DNA of 64,000 nt from Roseiflexus castenholzii DSM 13941 (lineage in GTDB: Bacteria; Chloroflexota; Chloroflexia; Chloroflexales; Roseiflexaceae): assembly GCF_000017805.1 (NCBI RefSeq), contig NC_009767.1, forward strand, positions 496,001 to 560,000, given 5' to 3'. Shown piece after piece: positions 8,699 to 16,036 of the stretch (the first letter of the stretch is position 1; every line of letters starts with the position of its first letter). The notes under the pieces were generated by a model that did not search any database, was not told the DNA's origin, and worked only from the letters and a program-made list of their open reading frames with translations. A program made the translations under genes and the position numbers.

Positions 8699-9061
8699 AT
8701 GGAGCAGAAACGGGATATTCTGGAGAGAACGAAGGCGTTTGCCTTGCGCATTATCCGCTTATATAGCGCCTTACCTCAGAAGACAGAGGCGCAGGTCCTG
8801 GGGAAGCAAGTGTTGCGCTCCGGCACGTCGGTGGGCGCGCAATTGCGCGAGGGCAAGCGCAGCCGCTCGGATGTAGAGATGATCAGCAAGACCGAAAGCG
8901 CGCTCCAGGAACTCGAAGAAACGGCCTATTGGCTGGAATTGCTCGCCGAATCCGGCATTGTGAAAGCCGAATTGCTCGCCGATCTGCAACGCGAAACAGA
9001 CGAACTCACAGCTATCCTTGTTACCAGCGTCAAAACCCTGAAATCGCGGAAAGCCAAATGA
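8699..9061 (+). CDS. Four-helix-bundle protein (23S rRNA intervening-sequence protein/Avd-like family)
   Basis: ATG 8699 is preceded by AGAGGAAG, so I start here rather than at 8663, which lies in the repeat arm. The 120 residues are mostly helical and carry the family's features: ERTKAFALRIIRLYSALP, the conserved turn VLRSGTSVGAQLREGKRSRS, DVEMISKTESALQELEETAYWL and a final long helix. This family (TIGR02436 type) is known from open reading frames in 23S rRNA intervening sequences and includes Avd of diversity-generating retroelements. Its members bind nucleic acid. Here it sits between mod and res, overlaps res by ATGA and is bracketed by complementary arms. I infer a mobile or RNA-processing cargo rather than a restriction subunit. 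Confidence 0.85.
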   Translation: MEQKRDILERTKAFALRIIRLYSALPQKTEAQVLGKQVLRSGTSVGAQLREGKRSRSDVEMISKTESALQELEETAYWLELLAESGIVKAELLADLQRETDELTAILVTSVKTLKSRKAK

Positions 9062-12000
9062 ACACTGCATCATCATTCACCGTTCATCATTCATCATTCC
9101 AACAACTCGAAAACCGCCTGGTCCTGCTGGCCTGGCTCAATAGCCTCTTTGGCTACACGAGCAACCGCGCGTTGCTGGAAGACTGCAAGAGCGTGGATGA
9201 AGGTTATGGCCCAGATGGGCGCAGTTTTCTTTACCATCACCTGGTTGCCCGCGGCAGTCAGGTTAAAATCTCCAACGACGACCTGGCGCGCTACGACGAA
9301 AACATCCGTCTGCACCTGGAGAAGATCAACCGTGGCCGCATTGAACGCATCACGTTGCGCTACTTTCAATACCTGGCCGCCTTGTACACGGAAATCTATC
9401 TCGACCGTCTTTTCAACCACCGTGGAGGGGCGGACGGCCGTCCGCCCCTACTGGCCGACCTCAATGCCTTCGCCACAATGCGGAATGATGAACGCGGAAT
9501 GCGGAATGATGAACGCGGAATGCGGAATGATGAACGCGGAATGCGGAATGATGAACGCGGAATGCGGAATGATGAACGCGGAATGCAGCGCGATTCATCA
9601 CTCATCATTCAGGATTCAGATTTGACGAAACTTGCCTACTGGATGGCCACCGGCAGCGGCAAGACGCTCATCCTGCACCTGAACTACCACCAGTTTCTGC
9701 ACTACAACCGCGAACCGATAGACAACATCCTGCTCATCACGCCCAACGAAGGACTGAGCGAGCAGCACCTGGCCGAACTGGCCGCCTCAGGCATCCCGGC
9801 GCGGCGCTTCGACGTGAATGCCAGCAGCCTCTGGACTGGCGGTCGGGACATCGTGCAGGTCATTGAGATCACCAAACTTGTGGAGGAAAAGCGCGGCGGC
9901 GGGGTGAGCGTGCCGGTGGAGGCCTTCGAGGGACGCAACCTCATCTTCGTGGACGAGGGACACAAGGGCGCAGGCGGCGAGGCCTGGCGCAAGTACCGCG
10001 AGGCGCTCGGCGCGACCGGTTTCACCTTAGAATACAGCGCCACATTTGGGCAGGCGCTCTCGGCGGCGCGTAACGACCCGCTCACCGCCGAATACGGCAA
10101 GTCCATCCTCTTTGACTATTCTTACAAGTATTTTTACAGCGATGGGTTTGGCAAAGACTTTCGCATCCTGAACCTGCGCGATGAAACCCGGTCCGACCAG
10201 ACGGAAATGCTCCTGATGGGCAATCTGCTCTCTTTCTACGAGCAGGTGCGGCTCTACGAGGAGCAAACCGACGCCCTGCGTCCATACAACCTGGAAAAGC
10301 CGTTATGGGTGTTTGTTGGGAGCACGGTCAACGCCGTTTATACCGAGAACAAACAGCCGCGCAGCGATGTGCTGACCGTCGTGCGTTTCCTGCATCACGC
10401 CCTGAGCGACCGCGACTGGGCGATCAAGACCATCAAAGCCGTTCTCGGCGGCAAGACCGGATTGGTCTCGCCGGATGGACAAGATGTATTTGCGGGCAGG
10501 TTCGGCTACCTGCGCAAGACCGGTGCGACGCCGGAGCAGCTCTATGACGATATCCTTCGGCGCATTTTCAACGCTCCGGCCGGCGGCGGCTTGCACCTGT
10601 GCGAGATCAAGAGCAGCCCTGGCGAGCTGGGACTCAAAGCGGCCAATGCCGGGGACTATTTCGGCTTGATTTACATCGGCGACACATCGGCTTTCAAGAA
10701 ACTGGCGGAAGAGGAAGCCGGCGACATTGCGCTGGAAGGAGACGCCATAGCCCACTCGCTCTTCGAGCGCATCAACCGCCCGGATTCCGGTCTGCACGTG
10801 CTCATCGGCGCCAAGAAGTTCATGGAAGGCTGGAACTCCTGGCGCGTGGCCAGCATGGGCCTCTTGAACATCGGGCGGCAGGAAGGTTCACAAATCATCC
10901 AACTCTTCGGGCGCGGCGTCCGCCTGAAGGGCAAAGCCATGAGCCTCAAACGCAGCGCCGCGCTGGAGGGCAGCCATCCCCCACACCTGCGCCTGCTGGA
11001 AACGCTCAACATCTTTGCCGTGCGCGCCAACTATATGGCGCAATTCCGCGACTATTTGGAACGCGAGGGGGTGGAGGTCGAACCGCCCATCGAGCTGCCG
11101 CTCTTTGTCTGGGCCAATGAACAATTCCTCAAGCAGGGTCTGGTCGTGCCGCGCCCGCCGGAGGTCCGCGATTTTACAGCGGAAACCGCGCTTCTGCTTG
11201 AACCGGATTCTCGCATCCGCGTGCATGTGGATCTGTCGGTCAAGGTGCAGGCGATCGAGAGCACGCGCCTGGGCCTGCACACCGCCGACGTGCGCGGCGG
11301 TCGGGCGCAGGCGATTCCCGCCGAAAGCCTGGACTGGGTGGACTGGCAGCAGGCCTATCTCGACGTGCTGGCTTACAAAGCGCGCAAAGGATGGAGCAAT
11401 CTGGTTATCCAACCGGAGACGCTTCGGCAGATTGTCGAACTAAAGGATAAGGGTGTCCCGGTTTGCACGGTAATTGCCGACGAGCGGGTAATTCGGCCGC
11501 AATCGTTCAGAGACCGCGCCCTGCTTCAGCAAGTCGTGACGCAACTCCTTTGCCGCTACGTGGATCGCTTGTATCAGACGCGCCGCGAGCAATGGGATGA
11601 GCAAACCATGGTCTATCGGCCGCTTGACGAAAACGATCCCAACCTGGGTTTCAGGCCGCCAGGCGTGAACGAAAAAAGGGCGGGCTATGTGATCAGAGTG
11701 CCGCGTTCGGAGCAGCAGTTGGTTGAAGCGGTGCGCACGTTACTCGAGGAGCAGGAACGCCTGTATCAGCAAGAAAACGCCGGCCTGCCGCGCATCCATT
11801 TCGACCGTCACCTCTATCAACCCCTGCTGGTAGATATGCCTGGGAAGGCGCAGATTGCCCCGCCTGGGCTGAAGGAGAGCGAAGCGCGCTTTGTGTGCGA
11901 TCTGCGCGACTACTGGGACGCAGAAAAGAACAATTCGCTGGAGGGTAAAGAGGTTTTCCTGCTGCGCAACCTGAGCCGCGGCTATGGCATAGGCTTTTTT

Positions 12001-12372
12001 GAGGAACGCGGCTTTTATCCGGATTTCATCCTGTGGGTGGTGGATCAGGCAACAAAAGCCCAGCGTATTGTCTTCATTGAGCCGCACGGCATGGTGCATG
12101 CCAAAGCCTACATCCACGACGAAAAGGCGCGTCTGCACGAGCGGCTGCCCGTGCTGGCAGATGAAATCGGGAAACGGAGCGGCCGGACCGACATCACGCT
12201 GGACGCCTTTATTGTATCGGCTACGTCGTACGACGACCTGCATCAGCACTATGACGACGGAACCTGGGATCGCGCCAGGTTTGCCGAAAGACATATCCTT
12301 TTCCAAGAGCGTGGGCAGAATTACGATTACCTGAGGATACTGTTCGGGCAGCTAACCAGCGCTTCCACCTGA
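9058..12372 (+). CDS. res: Type III restriction-modification system, Res subunit (SF2 helicase plus nuclease)
   Basis: I start at ATG 9058, overlapping the previous stop; an upstream in-frame start at 8929 would run inside that gene. The 1104-residue product is the translocating endonuclease partner of Mod. Helicase motif I is YWMATGSGKT (residues about 198-207), motif II IFVDEGHKG and motif VI QLFGRGVRLKG. The C-terminal nuclease region reads ERGFYPDFILW, then RIVFIEPHGM. The usual E-x-K ending of the PD-(D/E)xK site is EPHG here, so cleavage is not certain. Residues about 141-184 come from a palindromic repeat with five 7-residue MRNDERG units. The last residues and the stop codon lie inside attC-like site B. 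A truncated second copy exists at 24394-26027. Confidence 0.88.
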   Translation: MNTASSFTVHHSSFQQLENRLVLLAWLNSLFGYTSNRALLEDCKSVDEGYGPDGRSFLYHHLVARGSQVKISNDDLARYDENIRLHLEKINRGRIERITLRYFQYLAALYTEIYLDRLFNHRGGADGRPPLLADLNAFATMRNDERGMRNDERGMRNDERGMRNDERGMRNDERGMQRDSSLIIQDSDLTKLAYWMATGSGKTLILHLNYHQFLHYNREPIDNILLITPNEGLSEQHLAELAASGIPARRFDVNASSLWTGGRDIVQVIEITKLVEEKRGGGVSVPVEAFEGRNLIFVDEGHKGAGGEAWRKYREALGATGFTLEYSATFGQALSAARNDPLTAEYGKSILFDYSYKYFYSDGFGKDFRILNLRDETRSDQTEMLLMGNLLSFYEQVRLYEEQTDALRPYNLEKPLWVFVGSTVNAVYTENKQPRSDVLTVVRFLHHALSDRDWAIKTIKAVLGGKTGLVSPDGQDVFAGRFGYLRKTGATPEQLYDDILRRIFNAPAGGGLHLCEIKSSPGELGLKAANAGDYFGLIYIGDTSAFKKLAEEEAGDIALEGDAIAHSLFERINRPDSGLHVLIGAKKFMEGWNSWRVASMGLLNIGRQEGSQIIQLFGRGVRLKGKAMSLKRSAALEGSHPPHLRLLETLNIFAVRANYMAQFRDYLEREGVEVEPPIELPLFVWANEQFLKQGLVVPRPPEVRDFTAETALLLEPDSRIRVHVDLSVKVQAIESTRLGLHTADVRGGRAQAIPAESLDWVDWQQAYLDVLAYKARKGWSNLVIQPETLRQIVELKDKGVPVCTVIADERVIRPQSFRDRALLQQVVTQLLCRYVDRLYQTRREQWDEQTMVYRPLDENDPNLGFRPPGVNEKRAGYVIRVPRSEQQLVEAVRTLLEEQERLYQQENAGLPRIHFDRHLYQPLLVDMPGKAQIAPPGLKESEARFVCDLRDYWDAEKNNSLEGKEVFLLRNLSRGYGIGFFEERGFYPDFILWVVDQATKAQRIVFIEPHGMVHAKAYIHDEKARLHERLPVLADEIGKRSGRTDITLDAFIVSATSYDDLHQHYDDGTWDRARFAERHILFQERGQNYDYLRILFGQLTSAST
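9064..9101. repeat. Right arm of the element carrying the four-helix-bundle gene
   Basis: CATCATCATTCACCG followed by TTCATCATTCATCATTCC lies at the very start of res and encodes its first residues. It is complementary in type to the left arm at 8653-8690, so the two arms could pair around the four-helix-bundle gene in the transcript. Confidence 0.7.
9478..9611. repeat. In-frame palindromic insertion in res with five 21-bp units
   Basis: A 21-bp unit containing ATGCGGAATGATGAACGCGG is repeated five times and is followed by the complementary-type arm GATTCATCACTCATCATTC. It encodes five MRNDERG units and then MQRDSSLIIQD, just upstream of the helicase motif I. A change in copy number would add or remove seven residues without shifting the frame. 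Confidence 0.85.
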
Positions 12373-12421
12373 CGCCGCTCTGCTGCGCTGCGCGGCGCAG
12401 GTGAAGCGCAGTCCGTCAGGC
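12350..12421 (+). other. attC-like site B
   Basis: The outer cores are AGCTAAC (12350-12356) and GTCAGGC (12415-12421). The inner arms are GCGCTTCCACCTGACGCCGC and GCGGCGCAGGTGAAGCGC. They pair perfectly except for one C and one A on the top strand, which are G and T on the bottom strand, as in classical attC sites. Spacing (two bases on the left, five on the right) equals that of the site at 21014. The right core has GTC in place of GTT. The res stop codon is inside the site. Confidence 0.75.
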
Positions 12422-12516
12422 GTTTTCTTCTCAAGCATTCAAAGCAGAAGATTGACCGTGAGACGCTGGAGCAGCGCCGACAGGCCGTCAGGCGTTTTCT
12501 TCTCAAGCATTCAAAG
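12415..12516 (+). repeat. 72-bp tandem duplication at a cassette boundary
   Basis: GTCAGGCGTTTTCTTCTCAA followed by GCATTCAAAG occurs at 12415-12444 and again at 12487-12516, 72 bases apart. The same flank, with GTTAGGC, occurs once more at 17677-17706. It marks the start of the duplicated non-coding cassette. Confidence 0.8.
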
Positions 12517-13135
12517 GGTGTTGGGTTGCGCCGTGTGCGCCGTGCAGGTTGAAAGGCAAAGCCCATCCTTGCAAGTTGAGCTTCGGGTCGGTCAAGCCAG
12601 GTCGTTGGGCGGCGGCGGTTTTGGGTATGTTGCATTGCGTGAAGTCAGGGTGAGTGCCGCCCGTTTGTAAGAGTTCGGTTTCTGGTTCGGTCAGGTCGCT
12701 TGACAGCAAAGGTTCAGGTTCAGGTTCAGGTTCAATCAAGTCAGGTCGCTTGTATGGGGTTGCCTGGTTTGGGTCACGGTGTTGGTTGGCACAGGTTTTG
12801 ATTCGCCAAAGTTCTTGTCGCTGGCAAGGTCGGTTTTCGGTCATGTCGAGTCGCCAAAATCGGCGTTACGGTTTCGGCAATTGTTCTGGCACGTTTGAGT
12901 CGGGTCTTGTCGGCGGGTCGGTTGGCATCAGGCAAGTTTTTTTTGTCGGTCAAGCAGTCTTGCAAAGAGTCTTGTTTTGTCAGGTTTGGTTTGGGCTTTG
13001 CTTCGGCAACGGCGCTTCCCCATTTCAGGAAATTGGTCAGTTTGGGGTGTTGCCAAAGAGCAAGTCTGTTGTACAATGTGGTCAAGGCAGTTGTGGTTCT
13101 GTCTTTGGTCAAGGTGTCTGGCGCAACCCGAAAAC
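12517..13135 (+). other. Non-coding cassette alpha, copy 1
   Basis: About 620 bases rich in G and T on the plus strand, with CAGGTT repeated in tandem near 12716-12734. It is closely similar to 17707-18340. The two copies differ by insertions and deletions that are not multiples of three (for example the T run near 12938), and frames are not preserved, so I do not call a protein. ORFs on both strands here are low-complexity. It may encode an RNA or be a decayed cassette. Confidence 0.6.
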
Positions 13136-13288
13136 GCCTAACACCGTTTGCAGGCGGACACATTCGCTGCGCTCAGTGCAGGCAGCAGCTTCGCCGCTCC
13201 AGAGTCCGCGCCGCGAGCTAGCCGAGTAGTTTTTTGGGCGAAGGAGTCTTGCCCGCCCCGCCGCTGCCGCTGAAACCAACCGTTGGGC
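13136..13288 (+). other. attC-like site C
   Basis: GCCTAAC (13136-13142) and GTTGGGC (13282-13288) bound a 153-bp site. Left arm CCGTTTGCAGGCGGACA and right arm TGCCGCTGAAACC pair with an unpaired G after GTTT. The long centre is imperfectly palindromic. It ends cassette alpha copy 1. Confidence 0.7.
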
Positions 13289-13306
13289 AGGTGAGTCAGT
13301 TTTGTT

Positions 13307-13427
13307 CTGTAGTTTCGCCTTTTTATAGTTTATGCGAAATTTTTGAGAAAACGACCGCCATATATGGCGTTTTGATTTTCTAAAAACCACCAAATATGGT
13401 GCTTAAACAAGATTGGCGAAACTACAG
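13307..13427. mobile_element. 121-bp MITE-like element with CTGTAGTTTCGCC ends, copy 1
   Basis: CTGTAGTTTCGCC (13307-13319) is the exact reverse complement of GGCGAAACTACAG (13415-13427). The centre contains the small palindrome CCATATATGG. A second copy of both ends flanks IS copy A at about 16000 and 17450. There is no ORF inside. Confidence 0.75.
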
Positions 13428-13869
13428 TTATAAAACGAACTGTGAAAAGGACAGGAACCATAGTACCGCCGAACAGCAAATCGAGCAGATTATCCACCGC
13501 CAGCAGGACGCCTGGAATCGCGGCAACGCGGCAGGTTATTCGCAGGACTGTGATGAGAACCTGTCGTTCACCAACATCGTCGGCGAAATGGCTTTCGGGC
13601 GGCAGGCATTTGAAGCCAAACATGCGTTTATTTTCTCTCACATTTTCAAGGGCAGCCGATTGGAGATGGACGTTCGGCGCATTCAGTTCCCCGCGCCGAA
13701 CGTTGCGCTGGTGGATATTGTCTGCACGCTGCGCGACTACGTCGCCCTGCCGCCAGGCGTACCACCCCGTCCGGACGGTCTCTTGCGCACCTGCCTGCTG
13801 GAGGTGCTGATGCGCACGGAGGCTGGCTGGCGGGTGGTTGCCTATCACAATGTGGATGTGAAGGTATGA
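13396..13869 (+). CDS. SnoaL/DUF4440-like protein (SgcJ/EcaC type)
   Basis: The 157-residue ORF has the NTF2-like pattern: EQQIEQIIHRQQDAWNRGNAAGY, LSFTNIVGEMAFGRQAF, an IRIQF-like strand and a C-terminal strand EAGWRVVAYHNVDV. Such proteins are small cone-shaped barrels that bind or convert small molecules; no substrate is evident. The only in-frame ATG (13396) lies inside the MITE-like element, so the first 15 or so residues (MVLKQDWRNYSY) come from that element. The native start was probably lost or is a non-standard codon. No ribosome binding site is visible before 13396. It lies in the same cassette as the two lipoprotein genes downstream. Confidence 0.7.
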   Translation: MVLKQDWRNYSYKTNCEKDRNHSTAEQQIEQIIHRQQDAWNRGNAAGYSQDCDENLSFTNIVGEMAFGRQAFEAKHAFIFSHIFKGSRLEMDVRRIQFPAPNVALVDIVCTLRDYVALPPGVPPRPDGLLRTCLLEVLMRTEAGWRVVAYHNVDVKV

Positions 13870-13930
13870 AAAGGCTCCTTTGTCTTTTCGCAGAAGGTGA
13901 TGAAAGAGATTAGCAAATAGAGGAAAACCG

Positions 13931-14737
13931 ATGAAGAAGATTTTTGTATGGATGATCCTTGTAGTGGCGCTTAGCGCCTGTGGGGCGCCTGCAAATTCAA
14001 CGCCCGACTCGGCGCCTGCAAATTCAACGCCCGACTCGGCGCCTGCAAATTCAACGCCCGACTCGGCTCCAATCAAACCCACGCCCACTGAGCCGTTCAG
14101 CGGAGTGATCAATGAGTTCGAATCCACACAGACGCCGATCGCCAACCCCACCCCCGAAGGGGACAGCAACGAATGCGACAATCCCTTCTACCCCGTTGCG
14201 GACGAAGCCACCTGGTTTTTCAGCATTTCCACAGGCGAGAACGCCATCCATACCATGTCTGTGGATGACTTTGGCAAATTCACCATCACGGTGAAAGGCG
14301 CAAACAGCACGTTTACCATTGACGGTCAGTGCAACAGTGAGGGGGTCACCATCATGAACGTCCCAGGCGCACAGACCACCTATTCGGGCGAATACGGCAG
14401 TTCAGCCGTTACCACGGTCAGCGTCAGCGGCGTGAGCCTGCCCAATAACATTGCTCCAGGTCAGCAGTGGACGCAGACCATCACGGTTACCACGGAGTCG
14501 GGCACTTCGATTATTGAGACCAACTACACGGCGGTTGGATTTGAAAACGTCACCGTGCCGGCGGGAGAGTTCTACGCACTGAAAATCGAACAGGATGGGT
14601 ATGTGACAGTCTTTGGGCAGAAGGTGGCAATGCACGGCTTCAACTGGTATGCCGAGGGCGTCGGTCCGGTCAAAGGCGCGATGGACGGCGCGCCGGTCCT
14701 TGAATTGATGATGTATGACATTCCCGATAAGAAATGA
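13931..14737 (+). CDS. Lipoprotein with tandem APANSTPDS repeats
   Basis: A lipoprotein signal peptide (MKKIFVWMILVVALSAC) ends in the lipobox LSAC, so the protein should be anchored to the outside of the cytoplasmic membrane. Next come three exact copies of APANSTPDS, encoded by 27-bp DNA repeats at 13985-14065, and a Pro/Thr linker. The beta-rich C-terminal half contains FENVTVPAGEFYALKIEQ and WYAEGVGPVKG, as in TapB/DUF3108-type secreted proteins. Function is unknown. GAGGAAAACCG precedes the ATG. The next lipoprotein gene starts nine bases downstream, so the two are probably co-transcribed. Confidence 0.75.
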   Translation: MKKIFVWMILVVALSACGAPANSTPDSAPANSTPDSAPANSTPDSAPIKPTPTEPFSGVINEFESTQTPIANPTPEGDSNECDNPFYPVADEATWFFSISTGENAIHTMSVDDFGKFTITVKGANSTFTIDGQCNSEGVTIMNVPGAQTTYSGEYGSSAVTTVSVSGVSLPNNIAPGQQWTQTITVTTESGTSIIETNYTAVGFENVTVPAGEFYALKIEQDGYVTVFGQKVAMHGFNWYAEGVGPVKGAMDGAPVLELMMYDIPDKK

Positions 14738-14745
14738 GGTAAGTC

Positions 14746-15357
14746 ATGTTTGAAAGATCTCGTGTCACGATACTTCTTGCGCTTCTTGCCCTGACCTTGA
14801 GCGCGCCCGCCTGCGGGACCTCCTCCTCGCCCCAGCCTGCGCAGGAGGAAACCGCTCAATCGGTCCAAGCCACCGAACCGCCTGCCAATTCTTCCTCAGC
14901 GAGCGGGACAGACCCCAATGCGGTGGTCTCCTGTTCGCAGATCCTCCCACCCGATGAACTCAAGAACCTGCTCATCAATCTAACGCCCACCCTGACAGAG
15001 AATTCCTACCCGGGCGGTACCTCCTGCCTCTGGTCGTACGTCAATGCAGCGGGGCAGTCGAGCACCTTCTTCCTCCAGGTGGACTTCAGCCCGAACGCCG
15101 TGTCACTTTGGGAGTCCACGCGCCAATCCGAACTCTCGAATGAACCGTCCGATATCGTGGTCATTAGCATTGACGGCCTGGCAGATGAAAGTTATGTCTG
15201 GTCGTCCAAAACCACGGGGTTGAGTGTGGTCTATGCCCGCATAGGGGACAAGACCCTCATCATGCGTTACGTCCCGCAGGATGTCATTTACATGGCGAAT
15301 GAATCGGGCATCATTGACATGGCGCAGCGGATTTTCGAGAGGATGTCTGGCGGATAA
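14746..15357 (+). CDS. Hypothetical lipoprotein, DUF3558-like
   Basis: The 203-residue product has an N-terminal hydrophobic segment ending in SAPAC, a plausible lipobox, then a Gln/Glu/Ser-rich linker. The globular part contains CSQILPPDELKNLL, SYPGGTSCLWSY and GLADESYVWSSKTTGLSVVYARIGD. This pattern is common in surface lipoproteins of the DUF3558 kind in Gram-positive-like bacteria. Two conserved-looking cysteines may form a disulfide. No enzymatic motif is seen. It is translated just after the preceding lipoprotein gene and is probably in its operon. Confidence 0.7.
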   Translation: MFERSRVTILLALLALTLSAPACGTSSSPQPAQEETAQSVQATEPPANSSSASGTDPNAVVSCSQILPPDELKNLLINLTPTLTENSYPGGTSCLWSYVNAAGQSSTFFLQVDFSPNAVSLWESTRQSELSNEPSDIVVISIDGLADESYVWSSKTTGLSVVYARIGDKTLIMRYVPQDVIYMANESGIIDMAQRIFERMSGG

Positions 15358-15388
15358 GAAAGGAACATCACGAATCAATACAAGTAGC

Positions 15389-16036
15389 TTGTTGTTTGCC
15401 GCCGCAGGCGCCTTGATTGTTGTGATAGGCATACTCGGCTTCCTACCTGCTGTACAGCGGCGGAATGATGCAAGACGGGGCGCCTTGATTGTGATAGGCA
15501 TACCCGGCGCGTTGCCAGCGACATTTGCGCTGCTGGTGGTTTTTCAGGGGCGTCAAGTTTCCCCTCGCGGAGGGGGCAGCGGCTTTGATCCAGAACCGAC
15601 TTCGGACCAATCGGTAATTCTAAAACCCGCGGCGCTGCCAGCGATGTGCGCCGTTCCAACGCCCGCCAAGCCGCCCAAAGACATGAAGACCTACAACTTA
15701 CACACTTGCACGGTCATTTTTCCCAAAACCTTGCAGGTGAATTCGTATTGCCTCAACCCGGTCACCCAACTGGGCGGAGCAACGGTCATCCTGCCTCAAG
15801 GAACCTCCCAATACGTCAATCTGCCGCCCAATTGCAGCGTGGTTGTAGATGAAGACAAGCTGTACGCCAAAAAAGTGGCGTGTTATGGCGCGAGCGGCGC
15901 AAAGGTGACCCTCACGGTGCAAGATTCGTGCATCCCGGCAGACGCCAATCTGCCGCCCGTAGTAAAGCCATCTTGCCCGCCTGATTTTAAACTGACTGTA
16001 GTTTCGCCTTTTTATGGTTTATGCCTGATTCACTGA
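15389..16036 (+). CDS. Membrane-anchored hypothetical protein, C-terminus replaced by inserted DNA
   Basis: No ATG is well placed. I give a TTG at 15389, since the alternative ATG at 15281 lies inside the previous gene. The N-terminus is hydrophobic (LLFAAAGALIVVIGILGFLP), and an imperfect duplication of this coding stretch follows (GALIVIGIPGALPATFALLV). The rest is Pro- and Cys-containing (TYNLHTCTVIFPKTLQV, LPPNCSVVVDEDKL, VQDSCIPADANLPP). The last residues (VVSPFYGLCLIH) are encoded by the MITE end and the IS end, so the original 3' part is missing. It is probably non-functional or altered. No family is recognised. Confidence 0.45.
   Translation: MLFAAAGALIVVIGILGFLPAVQRRNDARRGALIVIGIPGALPATFALLVVFQGRQVSPRGGGSGFDPEPTSDQSVILKPAALPAMCAVPTPAKPPKDMKTYNLHTCTVIFPKTLQVNSYCLNPVTQLGGATVILPQGTSQYVNLPPNCSVVVDEDKLYAKKVACYGASGAKVTLTVQDSCIPADANLPPVVKPSCPPDFKLTVVSPFYGLCLIH
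16000..16024. mobile_element. Left fragment of MITE-like element, copy 2
   Basis: CTGTAGTTTCGCC and the following TTTTTATGGTTTATGC match the left end of the element at 13307. The element is interrupted here by IS copy A. Confidence 0.7.

Noticed and set aside
8929..9057. Upstream extension of res
   Set aside because: It would run within the four-helix-bundle gene; ATG 9058 with the ATGA overlap is the better start.
12654..13229. Plus- and minus-strand ORFs of 100-190 codons in cassette alpha
   Set aside because: Frames are not conserved in copy 2 at 17739-18546, and peptides are low-complexity Gly/Ser/Arg/Val-rich.
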